From Rhodovulum tesquicola (GTDB taxonomy: Bacteria > Pseudomonadota > Alphaproteobacteria > Rhodobacterales > Rhodobacteraceae): DNA of 64,000 nucleotides. Below are positions 1 through 8,556 of this stretch, in pieces. The notes beneath the pieces were generated by a model, which was not told the DNA's origin, did no database searches, and saw only the letters and a program-made list of their open reading frames with translations. Positions within the stretch are counted from its first letter, which is position 1, and each line of letters begins with the position of its first letter. The DNA lies in the NCBI RefSeq assembly GCF_024128855.1, contig NZ_JAMYDV010000003.1, positions 62,001-126,000 on the forward strand. Direction: 5' to 3'. A program made the translations under genes and the position numbers.

Positions 1-29
1 CCGCCATCGCGGCGGGCGTGGCCGAGTGA
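1..29 (+). CDS. 3' end of an upstream gene (partial)
   Basis: The frame ending at TGA 27-29 reads ...AIAAGVAE and overlaps the GTG start of the next gene by the GTGA arrangement used repeatedly in this window. Only eight or nine codons are visible, so no product can be named. The overlap suggests that it is translationally coupled to ruvX. Confidence 0.4.
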
Positions 30-505
30 GCGTCTTCGACAGCGCCGAGGGTTTCGCCGCCGCCCTGCCCGAACGCGGCGCGCTGGTGGGGCTGGATTTC
101 GGGGAAAAGACCATCGGCGTGGCGGTCTCGGACGGGCTGCGCTCGGTCGCGAGCCCGCTGGAAACGATCCGGCGCAGCAAGTTCACGCAGGATGCCGCCC
201 GCCTGCTGGAGATCGCGGCGGGGCGCTCTGCCGGGGGGCTTGTGCTGGGGCTGCCGCGCAACATGGATGGCAGCGAGGGGCCGCGCTGCCAGTCGACCCG
301 GGCCTTCGCGCGCAATCTCTCGCGGCTGACCGAGCTGCCCATCGGCTTCTGGGACGAGCGGCTCTCGACCGTGGCGGCCGAACGCGCGCTGCTCGAGGCC
401 GACACCTCGCGCAAGCGCCGCGCCGAAGTGATTGACCATGTCGCCGCGGGCTATATCCTGCAAGGGTTCCTTGACCGCCTGCGCCATCTGAAGGACGCGC
501 CATGA
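26..505 (+). CDS. ruvX: Putative pre-16S rRNA nuclease / Holliday junction resolvase-like RuvX (YqgF)
   Basis: A 159-residue RNase H-like nuclease of the YqgF/RuvX family, which matures the 5' end of 16S rRNA and was first proposed as a Holliday junction resolvase. GLDFGEKTIGVAVSD (22-36) carries the first catalytic Asp (D24). GLPRNMDG (75-82), WDERLST (109-115) and the late Asp D137 in IDHVAAG are the other family signatures. The length is typical. The start is GTG, overlapping the upstream stop. The 3' end overlaps the DUF1289 gene by ATGA, so the genes form one transcript. Confidence 0.93.
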   Translation: MSVFDSAEGFAAALPERGALVGLDFGEKTIGVAVSDGLRSVASPLETIRRSKFTQDAARLLEIAAGRSAGGLVLGLPRNMDGSEGPRCQSTRAFARNLSRLTELPIGFWDERLSTVAAERALLEADTSRKRRAEVIDHVAAGYILQGFLDRLRHLKDAP

Positions 506-729
506 GCGAAGACCGCCCCGCCCGCGTCGATGGCGCCATCGAAAGCCCCTGCACAAGGGTCTGCGTGGTCGACCGCGACAGCCGCCTGTGCACCGGCTGC
601 CTGCGCTCGATCGACGAGATCACCGCCTGGACCAGGATGCGCCCCGAGGACCGCCGCCGGGTCATGGCCGACCTGCCCGCGCGGCGCGGCCGCCTCGGCC
701 TGCCCCCTTCCCTGTCCGGTTCGGCCTGA
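502..729 (+). CDS. DUF1289 domain protein (small four-cysteine protein)
   Basis: A 75-residue protein with the DUF1289 signature SPCTRVCVVD...LCTGCLRS. Cysteines 17, 21, 30 and 33 probably bind one metal ion, followed by the conserved EITAW segment. The biochemical role of the family is unknown. The start ATG overlaps the stop of ruvX (ATGA), so translation is coupled. It converges on aroB, and the intergenic gap contains a copy of the window's interspersed repeat. Confidence 0.85.
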   Translation: MSEDRPARVDGAIESPCTRVCVVDRDSRLCTGCLRSIDEITAWTRMRPEDRRRVMADLPARRGRLGLPPSLSGSA

Positions 730-743
730 AACCCCCGCCCTGC

Positions 744-806
744 CCTTCTTCTTCTGGCCGGAAATATCCCGGGGGGAGTCCGCAAGGACGGGGGGCAGCG
801 CCCCCC
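744..806 (-). repeat. Interspersed intergenic repeat, copy A
   Basis: Read on the minus strand, this is a 7-bp G/C stem (790-806, loop AGC), a GTCC..GGAC mini-hairpin (778-789), then the core CCCGGGATATTTCCGGCCAG followed by AAGAAG. The same hairpins-then-core order recurs near 6.6, 33.3 and 53.2 kb. It lies just 3' of aroB in the sense orientation, between convergent genes. It may be a 3'-end RNA element or a miniature mobile repeat; its function is not known to me. Confidence 0.75.
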
Positions 807-834
807 TTGCGCCCTCTGCCCCCGCCAGACCCCG

Positions 835-1962
835 TCAGCCCCGGCGCGCGGCCAGCGCCTCGTCCAGCATCGCGCGCAACAGCCCCGCATCGACATCCGA
901 GGTGACGAAGGCCTGCCCGATCCCGCGGGCCAGGACGAAACGCAGCCGACCGTCCTGAACCTTCTTGTCCTGCGCCATCAACCCGATCAGCGCCTCGGCG
1001 CCGGGCAGGTCGCCGGGGATGTCGGCCAGATCCCTCTTCATCCCCATCGCCGCCAGATGCGCGCGCACCCGCGAGGGCTCTTCCTGGCTGCACAGCCCCA
1101 TCCGCGCCGACAGTTCGAAGGCCAGCGCGCAGCCAATCGCCACGCCCTCGCCATGCAGGAGCCGGTCGGAATAGCCGGTCGCGGCCTCCAGCGCGTGGCA
1201 GAAGGTGTGGCCGAGGTTCAGCAACGCGCGTTCGCCCTGTTCGGTCTCGTCGCGCTCGACGATGCCCGCCTTCATCTCGCAGGACCGCCGCACCGCATGG
1301 ATGCGCGCGGCCAGGTCGCCCGCGGCCAGCGCGGGGCCGTTCTCCTCCAGCCAGTCGAAGAAGGCCGCGTCGCCCAGAAGGCCGTATTTCACCACCTCGC
1401 CATAGCCGGCCAGGAAATCGCGGCGCGGCAGCGTGTCCAGCACGCCGGTATCGGCCAGCACCAGGCTCGGCTGGTGGAAGGCGCCGATCAGGTTCTTGCC
1501 CAGGGGGGAATTGATCCCGGTCTTGCCGCCCACCGAACTGTCGACCTGCGCCAGCAGCGTGGTCGGCACCTGGACGAAGCGCACGCCGCGGCGCAGGACG
1601 GCCGCGGCAAAGCCTGCCAGATCGCCGATCACGCCGCCGCCCAGCGCCACCACCATGCCGCCGCGCTCGACCTTCTGCTCGATCAGCCATTCCACCGCGC
1701 GCGAGAACTGCGCCCAGCCCTTGGTCGCCTCGCCGGGCGGCAGGGCAAGCGCCGGGGCCTCGATGCCCGCGGCGGCCAGCCCCGTGCGAAACGCCTCCAG
1801 ATGCAGGGCGGCGACGGTTTCGTCGGTCAGGATCGCGACGCGGGGACGGGTCAGCAGCGGGCCGATCTCGGCGCCCGCGCGCGCGATCAGGCCGGGGCCG
1901 ATGCGGATGTCGTAGGCGCGCCCCGGCAGGGCCACATGCACGGTTTCAACGGTCTCGCTCAC
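835..1962 (-). CDS. aroB: 3-dehydroquinate synthase
   Basis: A 375-residue AroB that converts DAHP to 3-dehydroquinate, the second step of the shikimate pathway. The NAD-binding motif GGGVIGDLAGF is at 108-118. VDSSVGGKTGIN, the metal-ligand segments YGEVVKYG and LNLGHTFCHALE, and LLHGEGVAIG are all present. It is cytoplasmic and Zn-dependent. Its ATG overlaps the aroK stop (1959-1962, ATGA), giving the common aroK-aroB operon order. Length and motifs show an intact enzyme. Confidence 0.97.
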   Translation of the reverse strand: MSETVETVHVALPGRAYDIRIGPGLIARAGAEIGPLLTRPRVAILTDETVAALHLEAFRTGLAAAGIEAPALALPPGEATKGWAQFSRAVEWLIEQKVERGGMVVALGGGVIGDLAGFAAAVLRRGVRFVQVPTTLLAQVDSSVGGKTGINSPLGKNLIGAFHQPSLVLADTGVLDTLPRRDFLAGYGEVVKYGLLGDAAFFDWLEENGPALAAGDLAARIHAVRRSCEMKAGIVERDETEQGERALLNLGHTFCHALEAATGYSDRLLHGEGVAIGCALAFELSARMGLCSQEEPSRVRAHLAAMGMKRDLADIPGDLPGAEALIGLMAQDKKVQDGRLRFVLARGIGQAFVTSDVDAGLLRAMLDEALAARRG

Positions 1963-2546
1963 ATCCCCTCCAGCACGTCGGGCCGGGTGCGGAGCGCGTC
2001 CAGCACCTTGTCGGCCATGTCCTCGATCGAATAGCGCGGGTCGGCCTTCACCGCCAGATCCGCCAGCGCGTAGAAGGGCTTGCGCTCGTCATAGAGCCGC
2101 GACAGCGTTCCGAGGGGGTCGGCGGTCTGCAACAGCGGCCGCGTCGCCTTGTGCCGCACCCGGTTCCACAACAGGTCCAGATCGGCATCGAGCCAGACCG
2201 ACACGCCGCGCGCCGTGATCGCGGCGCGGTTCGCCTCGGACAGGAAGGCGCCGCCGCCGGTGGACAGCACCCCGGGCGGGCCGTCCAGCAGGCGGGCGAT
2301 CACCTGCGACTCGCGGGCGCGGAAGAACGCCTCGCCGTCGCGGGCGAAGATCTCGGCGATGCTCATGTTGGCGGCCGCGACGATCTCGGCATCCGAATCG
2401 CGGAAGGGCACGTCCAGCTTTCTGGCCAGCGCCGTGCCGACCGCGGTCTTGCCCGCGCCCATCAGCCCGACAAGGGCGATGGTCTTCTTCAGCCTTGCGC
2501 CCAATTCAGGCGACCTCCCGCCAAGTTGTTCCCTGCGGCCCTTCAA
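1959..2546 (-). CDS. aroK: Shikimate kinase
   Basis: Phosphorylates shikimate with ATP. The P-loop GLMGAGKT is at 27-34, followed by the DSDAEI substrate/Mg segment and STGGGAFL. An arginine-rich lid (VRHKATRPLL) follows. At 195 residues it is slightly long. The first 19 residues (MKGRREQLGG...) are not typical of the core fold, so the true start may lie a few codons downstream. It is the first gene of aroK-aroB and is divergent from the small membrane ORF at 2627. Confidence 0.95.
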   Translation of the reverse strand: MKGRREQLGGRSPELGARLKKTIALVGLMGAGKTAVGTALARKLDVPFRDSDAEIVAAANMSIAEIFARDGEAFFRARESQVIARLLDGPPGVLSTGGGAFLSEANRAAITARGVSVWLDADLDLLWNRVRHKATRPLLQTADPLGTLSRLYDERKPFYALADLAVKADPRYSIEDMADKVLDALRTRPDVLEGM

Positions 2547-2550
2547 TGGC

Positions 2551-2579
2551 GTGAACTCCCCGGGAATGCCAGTTATAAT
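2551..2579 (+). promoter_or_regulatory. Predicted sigma-70 promoter for the 2627-5224 operon
   Basis: A perfect TATAAT at 2574-2579 is preceded, at 17-bp spacing, by GTGAAC at 2551-2556. In a GC-rich genome an exact -10 hexamer in an 80-bp divergent gap is unlikely to be chance. The start codon at 2627 would follow a leader of about 40 nt with a GGCAGGGCAGG-type ribosome site. Confidence 0.6.
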
Positions 2580-2626
2580 CGAGCCAAAGCGGGTAACGCG
2601 CGGACCAAAACGGAAGGCAGGGCAGG

Positions 2627-2761
2627 ATGTTGCGGCTTCTGAAGCTATTGATAATTCTGGTTGTCATCGGATTCGTCGGGCTGGTCGGCTTTGCCTATCT
2701 GGGCGATCTGACACCCGACCAGACGGTGGTGAGCGAAAGCCTGACGCTCGATGTGGACTAG
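2627..2761 (+). CDS. Small single-pass membrane protein (44 residues)
   Basis: ATG 2627 to TAG 2759-2761 encodes MLRLLKLLIILVVIGFVGLV followed by GFAYLGDLTPDQ and a short polar tail. The first 25 residues form one hydrophobic helix and the C terminus is acidic. I do not recognise a named family. It is supported by the purine-rich ribosome site, the TATAAT promoter just upstream, and its overlap or near-overlap with the next gene. It is probably an inner-membrane microprotein co-transcribed with xerD. Confidence 0.6.
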   Translation: MLRLLKLLIILVVIGFVGLVGFAYLGDLTPDQTVVSESLTLDVD

Positions 2762-2765
2762 GACG

Positions 2766-4292
2766 ATGCGCCCGCTGGCCGTTCTGGCGGTGGCCTGGGC
2801 CGCCGCGAGCGGGCCGGTGCGCGCCGAACCGCCGCTGTCGGCGATCGACTGGCTGTCGGACTCGGTGACCGATCCGACGGTGCGCACGGTGCCGCCCGCG
2901 CTGAGCCCCGGACCCGGCACCGAGCCGATCGAGGTGCAGCCGCTGGCCGGGATCAGCGTCGATGCGGTCGGGCTGTTGCCCGGGCAGGTCACCGGGCTGC
3001 CGCGCGATCTGTGGGGGCCGGGGCAGCCCGAGGAGATCGCCCGCGCGATCCGGGCCGAGCGGGTGGACACGCTGCCCGCGGTGCAGGCGCTGTTGCTGAC
3101 GCTGCTGCTGGCCGAGCTTGACCCGCCCGCGGGGATGCGCCCGGGCGAGGACGGTCTGGTGCTGCTGGCGCGGCTGGACAAGCTGCTGGACCTGGGGGCG
3201 CTGGACCAGGCGCAGGCGCTGGTGGAACGCGCGGGGCCGACCGATCCGGAACTGTTCCGCCGCTGGTTCGACATCTCGCTGCTGACGGGTCAGGAGGATC
3301 GCGCCTGCGCGGCGATGCGCCTGACGCCCGATGTCGCGCCGACCTTTCCGACGCGGGTGTTCTGCCTGGCGCGGCGCGGCGACTGGAATGCCGCGGCGCT
3401 GACGCTGGAGACGGCGCGCGCGCTGGGCTATGTCACCGACGAGGAGGACGCGCTGCTGGCGCGCTTTCTCGACCCCGAACTGGCCGAGATCGGCGAGCCC
3501 CTGCCCGCACCCAGCCGCCCCAGCCCGCTGATCTTCCGCATGCGCGAGGCGGTCGGCGAGCCGCTGGGCACGGTGACGCTGCCGCTGGCCTTTGCGCGGT
3601 CCGACCTGCGCACGACTGCCGGATGGAAGGCGCGGATCGAGGCGTCCGAGCGGCTGGCGCGGACCGGCGCGCTGGCGCCCAACCAGTTGCTGGGCATCTG
3701 GACCGAGCGCAAGCCCGCCGCCTCGGGCGGGATGTGGGGCCGTGTCGCGGCGTTGCAGGAGTTCGACGTGGCGATGATCGCAGGCCAGCCCGGCGCCATC
3801 GCCGCCGCGCTGGCGCCCGCCTGGGAGGCGATGCTGGGGGCCGAGCTGGAGGTGGCCTTTGCCCAGCTTTACGGCGCGCGGCTGGCGCGGCTGGGCCTGC
3901 CCGGCGAGGCCGGTGCGCTGGCCTTCCGGATCGGGCTGCTGACCGAGGAATACGAGGCCGTCGCGCTGGCGCGCGCGCCGGTCTCGGACGAGGAACGGCT
4001 GCTGATCGGGATCGCCACGGGCGCGACCGAGGGGCTGGAGCCGCCCGATGCGCTGGGCGCGGCGCTGATCGAGGGGTTCACGATGACCGAACCCGGCCCG
4101 GCCGAGGCGCGCCTGCTGGCCGAGGCGCGGCTGGGCGAGGCGATCCTGAGCGCGATCGACCTGATCACCGACGGGGCACGCGGCAATCTGGGCGAGGTCA
4201 CGCGGGCGCTGGTGCTGATGCGGCGGCTGGGGCTGGAATCGGTCGCAAGGCAAGGTGCGCTGCAACTGATGCTGCTGGAGCGGCGGGGATGA
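2766..4292 (+). CDS. Exported protein of unknown function
   Basis: About 508 residues from ATG 2766 (MRPLAVLAVAWAAASGPVRA, a clear Sec signal peptide). An earlier in-frame ATG at 2751 would add MWTRT and overlap the preceding ORF. The mature part is Ala/Leu/Glu-rich and helical, with repeat-like segments such as LLLTLLLAELDPPAG and LGALDQAQALVERAG, suggesting TPR-like solenoid packing. No catalytic motif is visible. The stop overlaps the xerD ATG (4289-4292), an arrangement I believe is shared with other Rhodobacteraceae (from memory). Confidence 0.8.
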   Translation: MRPLAVLAVAWAAASGPVRAEPPLSAIDWLSDSVTDPTVRTVPPALSPGPGTEPIEVQPLAGISVDAVGLLPGQVTGLPRDLWGPGQPEEIARAIRAERVDTLPAVQALLLTLLLAELDPPAGMRPGEDGLVLLARLDKLLDLGALDQAQALVERAGPTDPELFRRWFDISLLTGQEDRACAAMRLTPDVAPTFPTRVFCLARRGDWNAAALTLETARALGYVTDEEDALLARFLDPELAEIGEPLPAPSRPSPLIFRMREAVGEPLGTVTLPLAFARSDLRTTAGWKARIEASERLARTGALAPNQLLGIWTERKPAASGGMWGRVAALQEFDVAMIAGQPGAIAAALAPAWEAMLGAELEVAFAQLYGARLARLGLPGEAGALAFRIGLLTEEYEAVALARAPVSDEERLLIGIATGATEGLEPPDALGAALIEGFTMTEPGPAEARLLAEARLGEAILSAIDLITDGARGNLGEVTRALVLMRRLGLESVARQGALQLMLLERRG

Positions 4293-5224
4293 GCGGGGAC
4301 GCGCTGCGCTGGATCGCGACCTTCCTGGAGGCGCAGGCGGCCGAACGGGACGCCGCGACCAACACGCAACTGGCCTATGCCCGCGACCTGCGCGATTTCG
4401 CCGGGTGGCTGGAGCGGCGGGGGCTGGCCTTCGAGGGCGTGGGCGAACGCGACATCACCGCCTATCTGGTCGCCTGCGAGGCCGAGGGGCTGGCGCTGGC
4501 CACCCGCGCGCGGCGGCTGTCGGCGATCAGGCAGCTTTTCCGCTTTGCCTATGACGAGGGCTGGCGCGGCGACAACCCGGCCTTGCAGATCAAGGGGCCG
4601 GGCAAGGCGCGGCGGCTGCCGAAGACGCTGAGCCATGACGAGGTGGACCGTCTGCTGGCCGCGGCCGACGCCTCGCCGCGCGACGCAGGGCGCAATGCCT
4701 GCCTCGTGCAGCTGCTTTACGCGACGGGGATGCGGGTGAGCGAGCTGGTCTCGCTGCCGGTGTCCAGCGCGCGGGGGGATCCGCGGATGCTGCTGATCCG
4801 GGGCAAGGGCGGCAGGGAGCGGATGGTGCCGCTGTCGCGGCCCGCGCGCGCGGCGCTGGCCGACTGGCTGGTCGAACGCGACGCGGCCGAGACGGCGGCG
4901 CGCGCGGCGGGCGCGGCGGCCAGCCGGTTCCTGTTTCCCTCGCGCGGGCGGCTGGGGCATCTGACGCGGCACCGGTTCTACGGGCTGATCAAGGAGATCG
5001 CGGTGGCCGGGGGCATCGACCCGGGCAAGGTGACGCCGCACACGCTGCGCCATGCCTTTGCGACGCATCTGCTGGCGGGCGGGGCGGATCTGCGCTCGAT
5101 CCAGACGCTGCTGGGGCATGCGGATGTCTCGACCACCGAGATCTATACCCATGTTCTGGACGAGCGGCTGCGCGCGCTGGTGCTGGAGCATCACCCGCTG
5201 GCCCGCGGAACGGACGCGACTTGA
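4289..5224 (+). CDS. xerD: Site-specific tyrosine recombinase XerD
   Basis: A 311-residue XerC/XerD recombinase that resolves chromosome dimers at dif. The N-terminal SAM-like domain spans about 5-95. Catalytic residues of the C-terminal domain are R149 (TGMRVSEL), K173 (RGKGGRER), H251 and R254 (HTLRHAFATH), H277 (LLGHADVSTT) and Tyr286 (EIYTHV), so the set is complete. XerD is preferred over XerC from the usual alphaproteobacterial context and sequence feel, but this is not proven here. It overlaps the upstream gene by ATGA. Confidence 0.92.
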   Translation: MSGDALRWIATFLEAQAAERDAATNTQLAYARDLRDFAGWLERRGLAFEGVGERDITAYLVACEAEGLALATRARRLSAIRQLFRFAYDEGWRGDNPALQIKGPGKARRLPKTLSHDEVDRLLAAADASPRDAGRNACLVQLLYATGMRVSELVSLPVSSARGDPRMLLIRGKGGRERMVPLSRPARAALADWLVERDAAETAARAAGAAASRFLFPSRGRLGHLTRHRFYGLIKEIAVAGGIDPGKVTPHTLRHAFATHLLAGGADLRSIQTLLGHADVSTTEIYTHVLDERLRALVLEHHPLARGTDAT

Positions 5225-5249
5225 ACCGGGGGCCGTCGCGCCCCATAAC
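5221..5249 (+). promoter_or_regulatory. Predicted promoter for the CorC-family gene
   Basis: TTGAAC (5221-5226), a 17-bp spacer and CATAAC (5244-5249) overlap the xerD stop codon. The leader to ATG 5292 would be about 35-40 nt and contains the GACAGAGAGAG ribosome site. Confidence 0.45.
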
Positions 5250-5291
5250 TTGGATCGATGACCCTGGACGATCGGTCCGACAGAGAGAGCG

Positions 5292-6599
5292 ATGGAAAGC
5301 CCTGCCCCGCTGCTTGACGCAGCCTTCTTCGCGACGATTGCCGCCATCGTTCTGCTGCTGTTGCTGTCGGCCTTCTTCTCGGGGTCGGAAACCGCGCTGA
5401 CCGCGGCCTCGCGCGGGAAGCTGCGGGCGCGGGCGGATCGGGGCGACCGGGGCGCGGAACGGGCGCTGGAGATCACCGAGGACAACGAACGGCTGATCGG
5501 CTCGGTGCTGCTGGGCAACAACATGGTCAACATCCTCGCCGCCTCGCTGGCGACCGCGCTGTTCACGCGGGCCTTCGGGGAATCCGGCGTGGCGCTGGCG
5601 ACGCTGGTGATGACGCTGCTGGTGCTGATCTTCGCCGAGGTGCTGCCCAAGACCTACGCGATCACCAATGCCGAGACGGCCGCCGCGCGGGTCTCGCCGG
5701 TGATCCGGCTGGTGATCCTGGTCGTCTCGCCCGTCGTCTCGGCGGTGCGCGCGCTGGTGCGGCTGCTGCTGGCGGCCTTCGGGGTGCGCACCGATCCCGA
5801 CAGCCATATCCTGGCCGTGCGCGAGGAGATCGCGGGGGCACTGCAACTGGGCCATTCCGAGGGGCTGGTCGAGAAGGAGGATCGCGACCGCATCCTGGGC
5901 GCGCTGGATCTGGGCGAGCGGACGGTCGAGGAGATCATGCTGCACCGCTCGCAGATCGAGATGATCGATGCCGACCTGCCGCCCGAGGAGATCCTGTCGC
6001 GCGCGCTGGACAGCACGCATACGCGGCTGCCGCTGTTCCGCGGCGATCCCGAGAACATCGTCGGCGTGATCCATGCCAAGGACCTGTTGCGCGCGATGGA
6101 CCGGCTGTTGCGCGGGCCCGATGCCAGCGCCGAGAAGCTGAAGGAATTCCGGGCGCTCGATGTGGCGCGCAAGCCCTATTTCGTGCCCGAGACCACCACG
6201 CTGGACGACCAGATGCGCGAATTCCTGCGCCGCCACAGCCATTTCGCGCTGGTGGTGGACGAATATGGCGCGCTGAGGGGGCTGATCACGCTGGAGGATA
6301 TCCTGGAGGAGATCGTGGGCGAGATCACCGACGAGTTCGACCTGGATGCCGAGCATCCGCTGCGCCAGACCGAGGATGGCGCGGTGCTGGTCGACGGCGC
6401 GATGACGATCCGCGACCTGAACCGGGCGATGGACTGGGCGCTGCCCGACGAGGAGGCCAACACGATCGCCGGGCTGGTGATCCACGAGGCGCAGTCGATC
6501 CCGACCCAGGGGCAGGTGTTTTCCTTCCACGGCTTCCGTTTCGAGGTGTTGCAGCGCCAGGCCAACCGGATCACGCGGCTGAAGATCCGGCCGTTGTGA
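5292..6599 (+). CDS. HlyC/CorC (CNNM) family membrane protein with CBS pair
   Basis: A 435-residue protein built as an N-terminal CNNM membrane domain (about 10-190, with AALFFSGSETALTAASRGKL-like and LLGNNMVNI signatures), a CBS pair (about 205-345; VEEIMLHRSQIEMID, HTRLPLF, GVIHAKDLLRA, EYGALRGLITLEDILEEIVG), and the C-terminal CorC_HlyC FAD-fold-like domain (about 350-435). The family is implicated in Mg/Co efflux and in haemolysin-like annotations. Transport direction and ion cannot be read from sequence. It converges with the gene at 6751. Confidence 0.92.
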   Translation: MESPAPLLDAAFFATIAAIVLLLLLSAFFSGSETALTAASRGKLRARADRGDRGAERALEITEDNERLIGSVLLGNNMVNILAASLATALFTRAFGESGVALATLVMTLLVLIFAEVLPKTYAITNAETAAARVSPVIRLVILVVSPVVSAVRALVRLLLAAFGVRTDPDSHILAVREEIAGALQLGHSEGLVEKEDRDRILGALDLGERTVEEIMLHRSQIEMIDADLPPEEILSRALDSTHTRLPLFRGDPENIVGVIHAKDLLRAMDRLLRGPDASAEKLKEFRALDVARKPYFVPETTTLDDQMREFLRRHSHFALVVDEYGALRGLITLEDILEEIVGEITDEFDLDAEHPLRQTEDGAVLVDGAMTIRDLNRAMDWALPDEEANTIAGLVIHEAQSIPTQGQVFSFHGFRFEVLQRQANRITRLKIRPL

Positions 6600-6600
6600 G

Positions 6601-6729
6601 GGAGCCCGGGGGGCGGCTCCCGCCCCCGGCCGGCGCAGGGCGCAGGCGCCCCGCTTGTCCGGGGTTGGGCGTGGCGCCCGGCCGGGCCGGGCGTGCCTCC
6701 GGCGGGGATATTTGGGGCCAGAAGAAGGA
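6601..6729 (+). repeat. Interspersed intergenic repeat, copy B
   Basis: G/C hairpins (6604-6655) precede a 28-nt block at about 6650-6677 that recurs identically near 53.2 kb. The GCCCGGCCGGGCCGGGC stem and the core GGCGGGGATATTTGGGGCCA followed by GAAGAAGG (6701-6728) come next. It starts directly at the corC stop codon and reads in the same direction as corC, between convergent genes. Confidence 0.78.
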
Positions 6730-6750
6730 CCGGGGCGGCGGGCGGGCCGA

Positions 6751-8334
6751 TCAGCGGCCCTTGAAGAGGCCGCCGAGGATGCCGCGGACGAGGCGTTTGC
6801 CGGTGGTGCCCGAAAGTTCCTTGATGAGCGCGTCGCCCAGGGCGGCGCCGAGGCTGTCGGGCGGCGGGCGGCGGCGCGAGGCGGTCGTGCTGCGGGACGG
6901 CGCGGAGTAGCGGCGCGCGGCGCGGTGCTCGCGTTCGGCCGCGGCGGCCGCCTGGTCGCGGCGGGTGGCCTCTTCGGCGTCGCGGGCGGCCTGGGCGGCG
7001 CGGCGGGCCAGCATCTCGTGGGCGGAATCGCGGTCGATCGGCTGGTCATACCTGCCCGCAACGGGCGAGGCAGCGATCAGGGCGGCGCGCAAGGCGGGCT
7101 CGATCGGGCCGAGTTGCGAGGAGGGCGGGCGGATCAGGGTGCGCTGGGCCATGCCGGGCACGCCCTTGTCCTCGAGCAGCGAGGTCACCGCCTCGCCGAC
7201 GCCGACCTCGCGGATCGCCTGCGCCGTGTCGAAATCGGGATTGTCGCGATAGGTTTCGGCCGCACGCTTCAGCGCGGTGCGGTCGCGCGCGGTGAAGGCG
7301 CGCAGCGCGTGCTGCACCCGGTTGCCGAGTTGGCCAAGCACGGTCCGGGGCACGTCGTCGGGGTTCTGGGTGACGAAATAGACCCCGACCCCCTTGGAGC
7401 GGATCAGGCGCGCGACCTGTTCGACCTTGTCCACCAGCGCCCTGGGGGCGTCGTCGAAGAGCAGATGCGCCTCGTCGAAGAAGAAGACGAGGCGCGGCTT
7501 GTCCGGGTCGCCGATCTCGGGGAGCGTCTCGAAAAGCTCGGACAGCAGCCAGAGCAGGAAGGTCGCGTAGAGGCGCGGCGCGCTCATCAGCGCGTCGGCG
7601 GCGAGGATGTTGATCCGGCCGCGGCCGTCGGGATCGACGCGCATCAGGTCGGCGAGATCGAGTGCGGGTTCGCCGAAGAGCCGCGCGCCGCCCTGGTTTT
7701 CCAGCACCAGCAGCCGACGCTGGATCGCGCCGATCGAGGCGGGCGCGACGGTGCCGTAGCTGAGCGACAGCGCGCCGGACCTTTCGCCGACAAAGGCCAG
7801 CATCGCGCGCAGGTCGGCGAGGTCGAGCAGCGGCAGGCCCTCGTCATCGGCGAGGCGGAAGGCGACGTTCAGAACGCCCTCCTGCACCTCGTTGAGATCG
7901 AGCAGGCGCGACAGCAGCAGCGGCCCCATCTCGGCGATGGTGGTGCGGATCGGGTGGCCCTGGGCGCCGAAGAGATCCCAGAAGGTGACCGGGAAGGCCG
8001 AATAGGCGTAATCGGCAAGCCCGATGGTTTCGGCGCGGGCGCGGAAGGCGTCATGCAGCCTGGACTCGGGCCGGCCGGGCGCGGCGAGCCCGGCGAGATC
8101 GCCCTTGATGTCCGACAGGAAGACCGGAACGCCGGCCGCCGAGAAGCCTTCGGCGAGGATCTGGAGCGTCACGGTCTTGCCCGTGCCGGTGGCGCCCGCG
8201 ATCAGGCCGTGCCGGTTGGCATAGTCGAGGCGGAGATGTTGCGGCGCCGCGTGATCGGGACCGGCGCCGCCGATGAAAAGCCGCTGCGACAAGATGTGCG
8301 CTCCTTCGCCGAACCTGCGGTTTCGACAATACAA
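6751..8334 (-). CDS. HerA/YjgR-type ATPase (DUF853, helicase HerA-like)
   Basis: A 527-residue P-loop ATPase of the HerA/FtsK superfamily, DUF853 branch. Walker A GATGTGKT is at 47-54, Walker B with an acidic tail LVFFFDEAHLL is at about 270, and VYFVTQNPDDVP serves as sensor. The C-terminal 100 residues are Ala/Arg-rich and end in KRLVRGILGGLFKGR. The family is widespread, with DNA-translocase-like architecture and no firm role. No NurA partner is adjacent, which argues against a defence or repair pair. The start may be a few codons internal (LSQRLFIG). Confidence 0.88.
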   Translation of the reverse strand: MYCRNRRFGEGAHILSQRLFIGGAGPDHAAPQHLRLDYANRHGLIAGATGTGKTVTLQILAEGFSAAGVPVFLSDIKGDLAGLAAPGRPESRLHDAFRARAETIGLADYAYSAFPVTFWDLFGAQGHPIRTTIAEMGPLLLSRLLDLNEVQEGVLNVAFRLADDEGLPLLDLADLRAMLAFVGERSGALSLSYGTVAPASIGAIQRRLLVLENQGGARLFGEPALDLADLMRVDPDGRGRINILAADALMSAPRLYATFLLWLLSELFETLPEIGDPDKPRLVFFFDEAHLLFDDAPRALVDKVEQVARLIRSKGVGVYFVTQNPDDVPRTVLGQLGNRVQHALRAFTARDRTALKRAAETYRDNPDFDTAQAIREVGVGEAVTSLLEDKGVPGMAQRTLIRPPSSQLGPIEPALRAALIAASPVAGRYDQPIDRDSAHEMLARRAAQAARDAEEATRRDQAAAAAEREHRAARRYSAPSRSTTASRRRPPPDSLGAALGDALIKELSGTTGKRLVRGILGGLFKGR

Positions 8335-8371
8335 ATTTAACCGATCCGTGCGAGTCTGATTTCATCCCGCA

Positions 8372-8444
8372 GACCGGGCCATCGGTCCGGGCGGGTCTTC
8401 CTCCCTGATGGACTGGGCCGCATCCCCGCGATGCGGCCTTTTTT
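8372..8444 (+). ncRNA. Candidate small RNA 3' half with intrinsic terminator
   Basis: GACCG..CGGTC hairpin (8372-8387), a single-stranded CU-rich segment (TCTTCCTCCCTGATG) and a 9-bp GGCCGCATC/GATGCGGCC stem with 5-nt loop and six T (8416-8444). This is a textbook Rho-independent terminator on the plus strand, yet no plus-strand gene precedes it. The CUUCCUCCC stretch could pair with ribosome-binding sites. I found no convincing promoter, so the 5' end is undefined. Confidence 0.4.
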
Positions 8445-8521
8445 CAGCTGCGCCCCTTTTCCATGTGCGTCCCTCGTTCCTGTGCGTCCGTGCCGCGGCA
8501 GGACCGGCGGTTCTTTGCCTG

Positions 8522-8550
8522 TTGACGGCTGTGGGCAAAGCCCGTAGCCT
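8522..8550 (+). promoter_or_regulatory. Predicted sigma-70 promoter of candidate sRNA / ialB leader
   Basis: TTGACG (8522-8527), a 17-bp spacer and TAGCCT (8545-8550). The start point would be near 8557. Transcription would meet an intrinsic terminator only 70 nt later, then the IalB gene at 8739. Confidence 0.55.
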
Positions 8551-8556
8551 GCGACC

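Noticed and set aside
6751-8334. HerA-NurA-type defence or repair pair
   Set aside because: No NurA-like nuclease is adjacent, and DUF853 proteins are widespread housekeeping-type ATPases.
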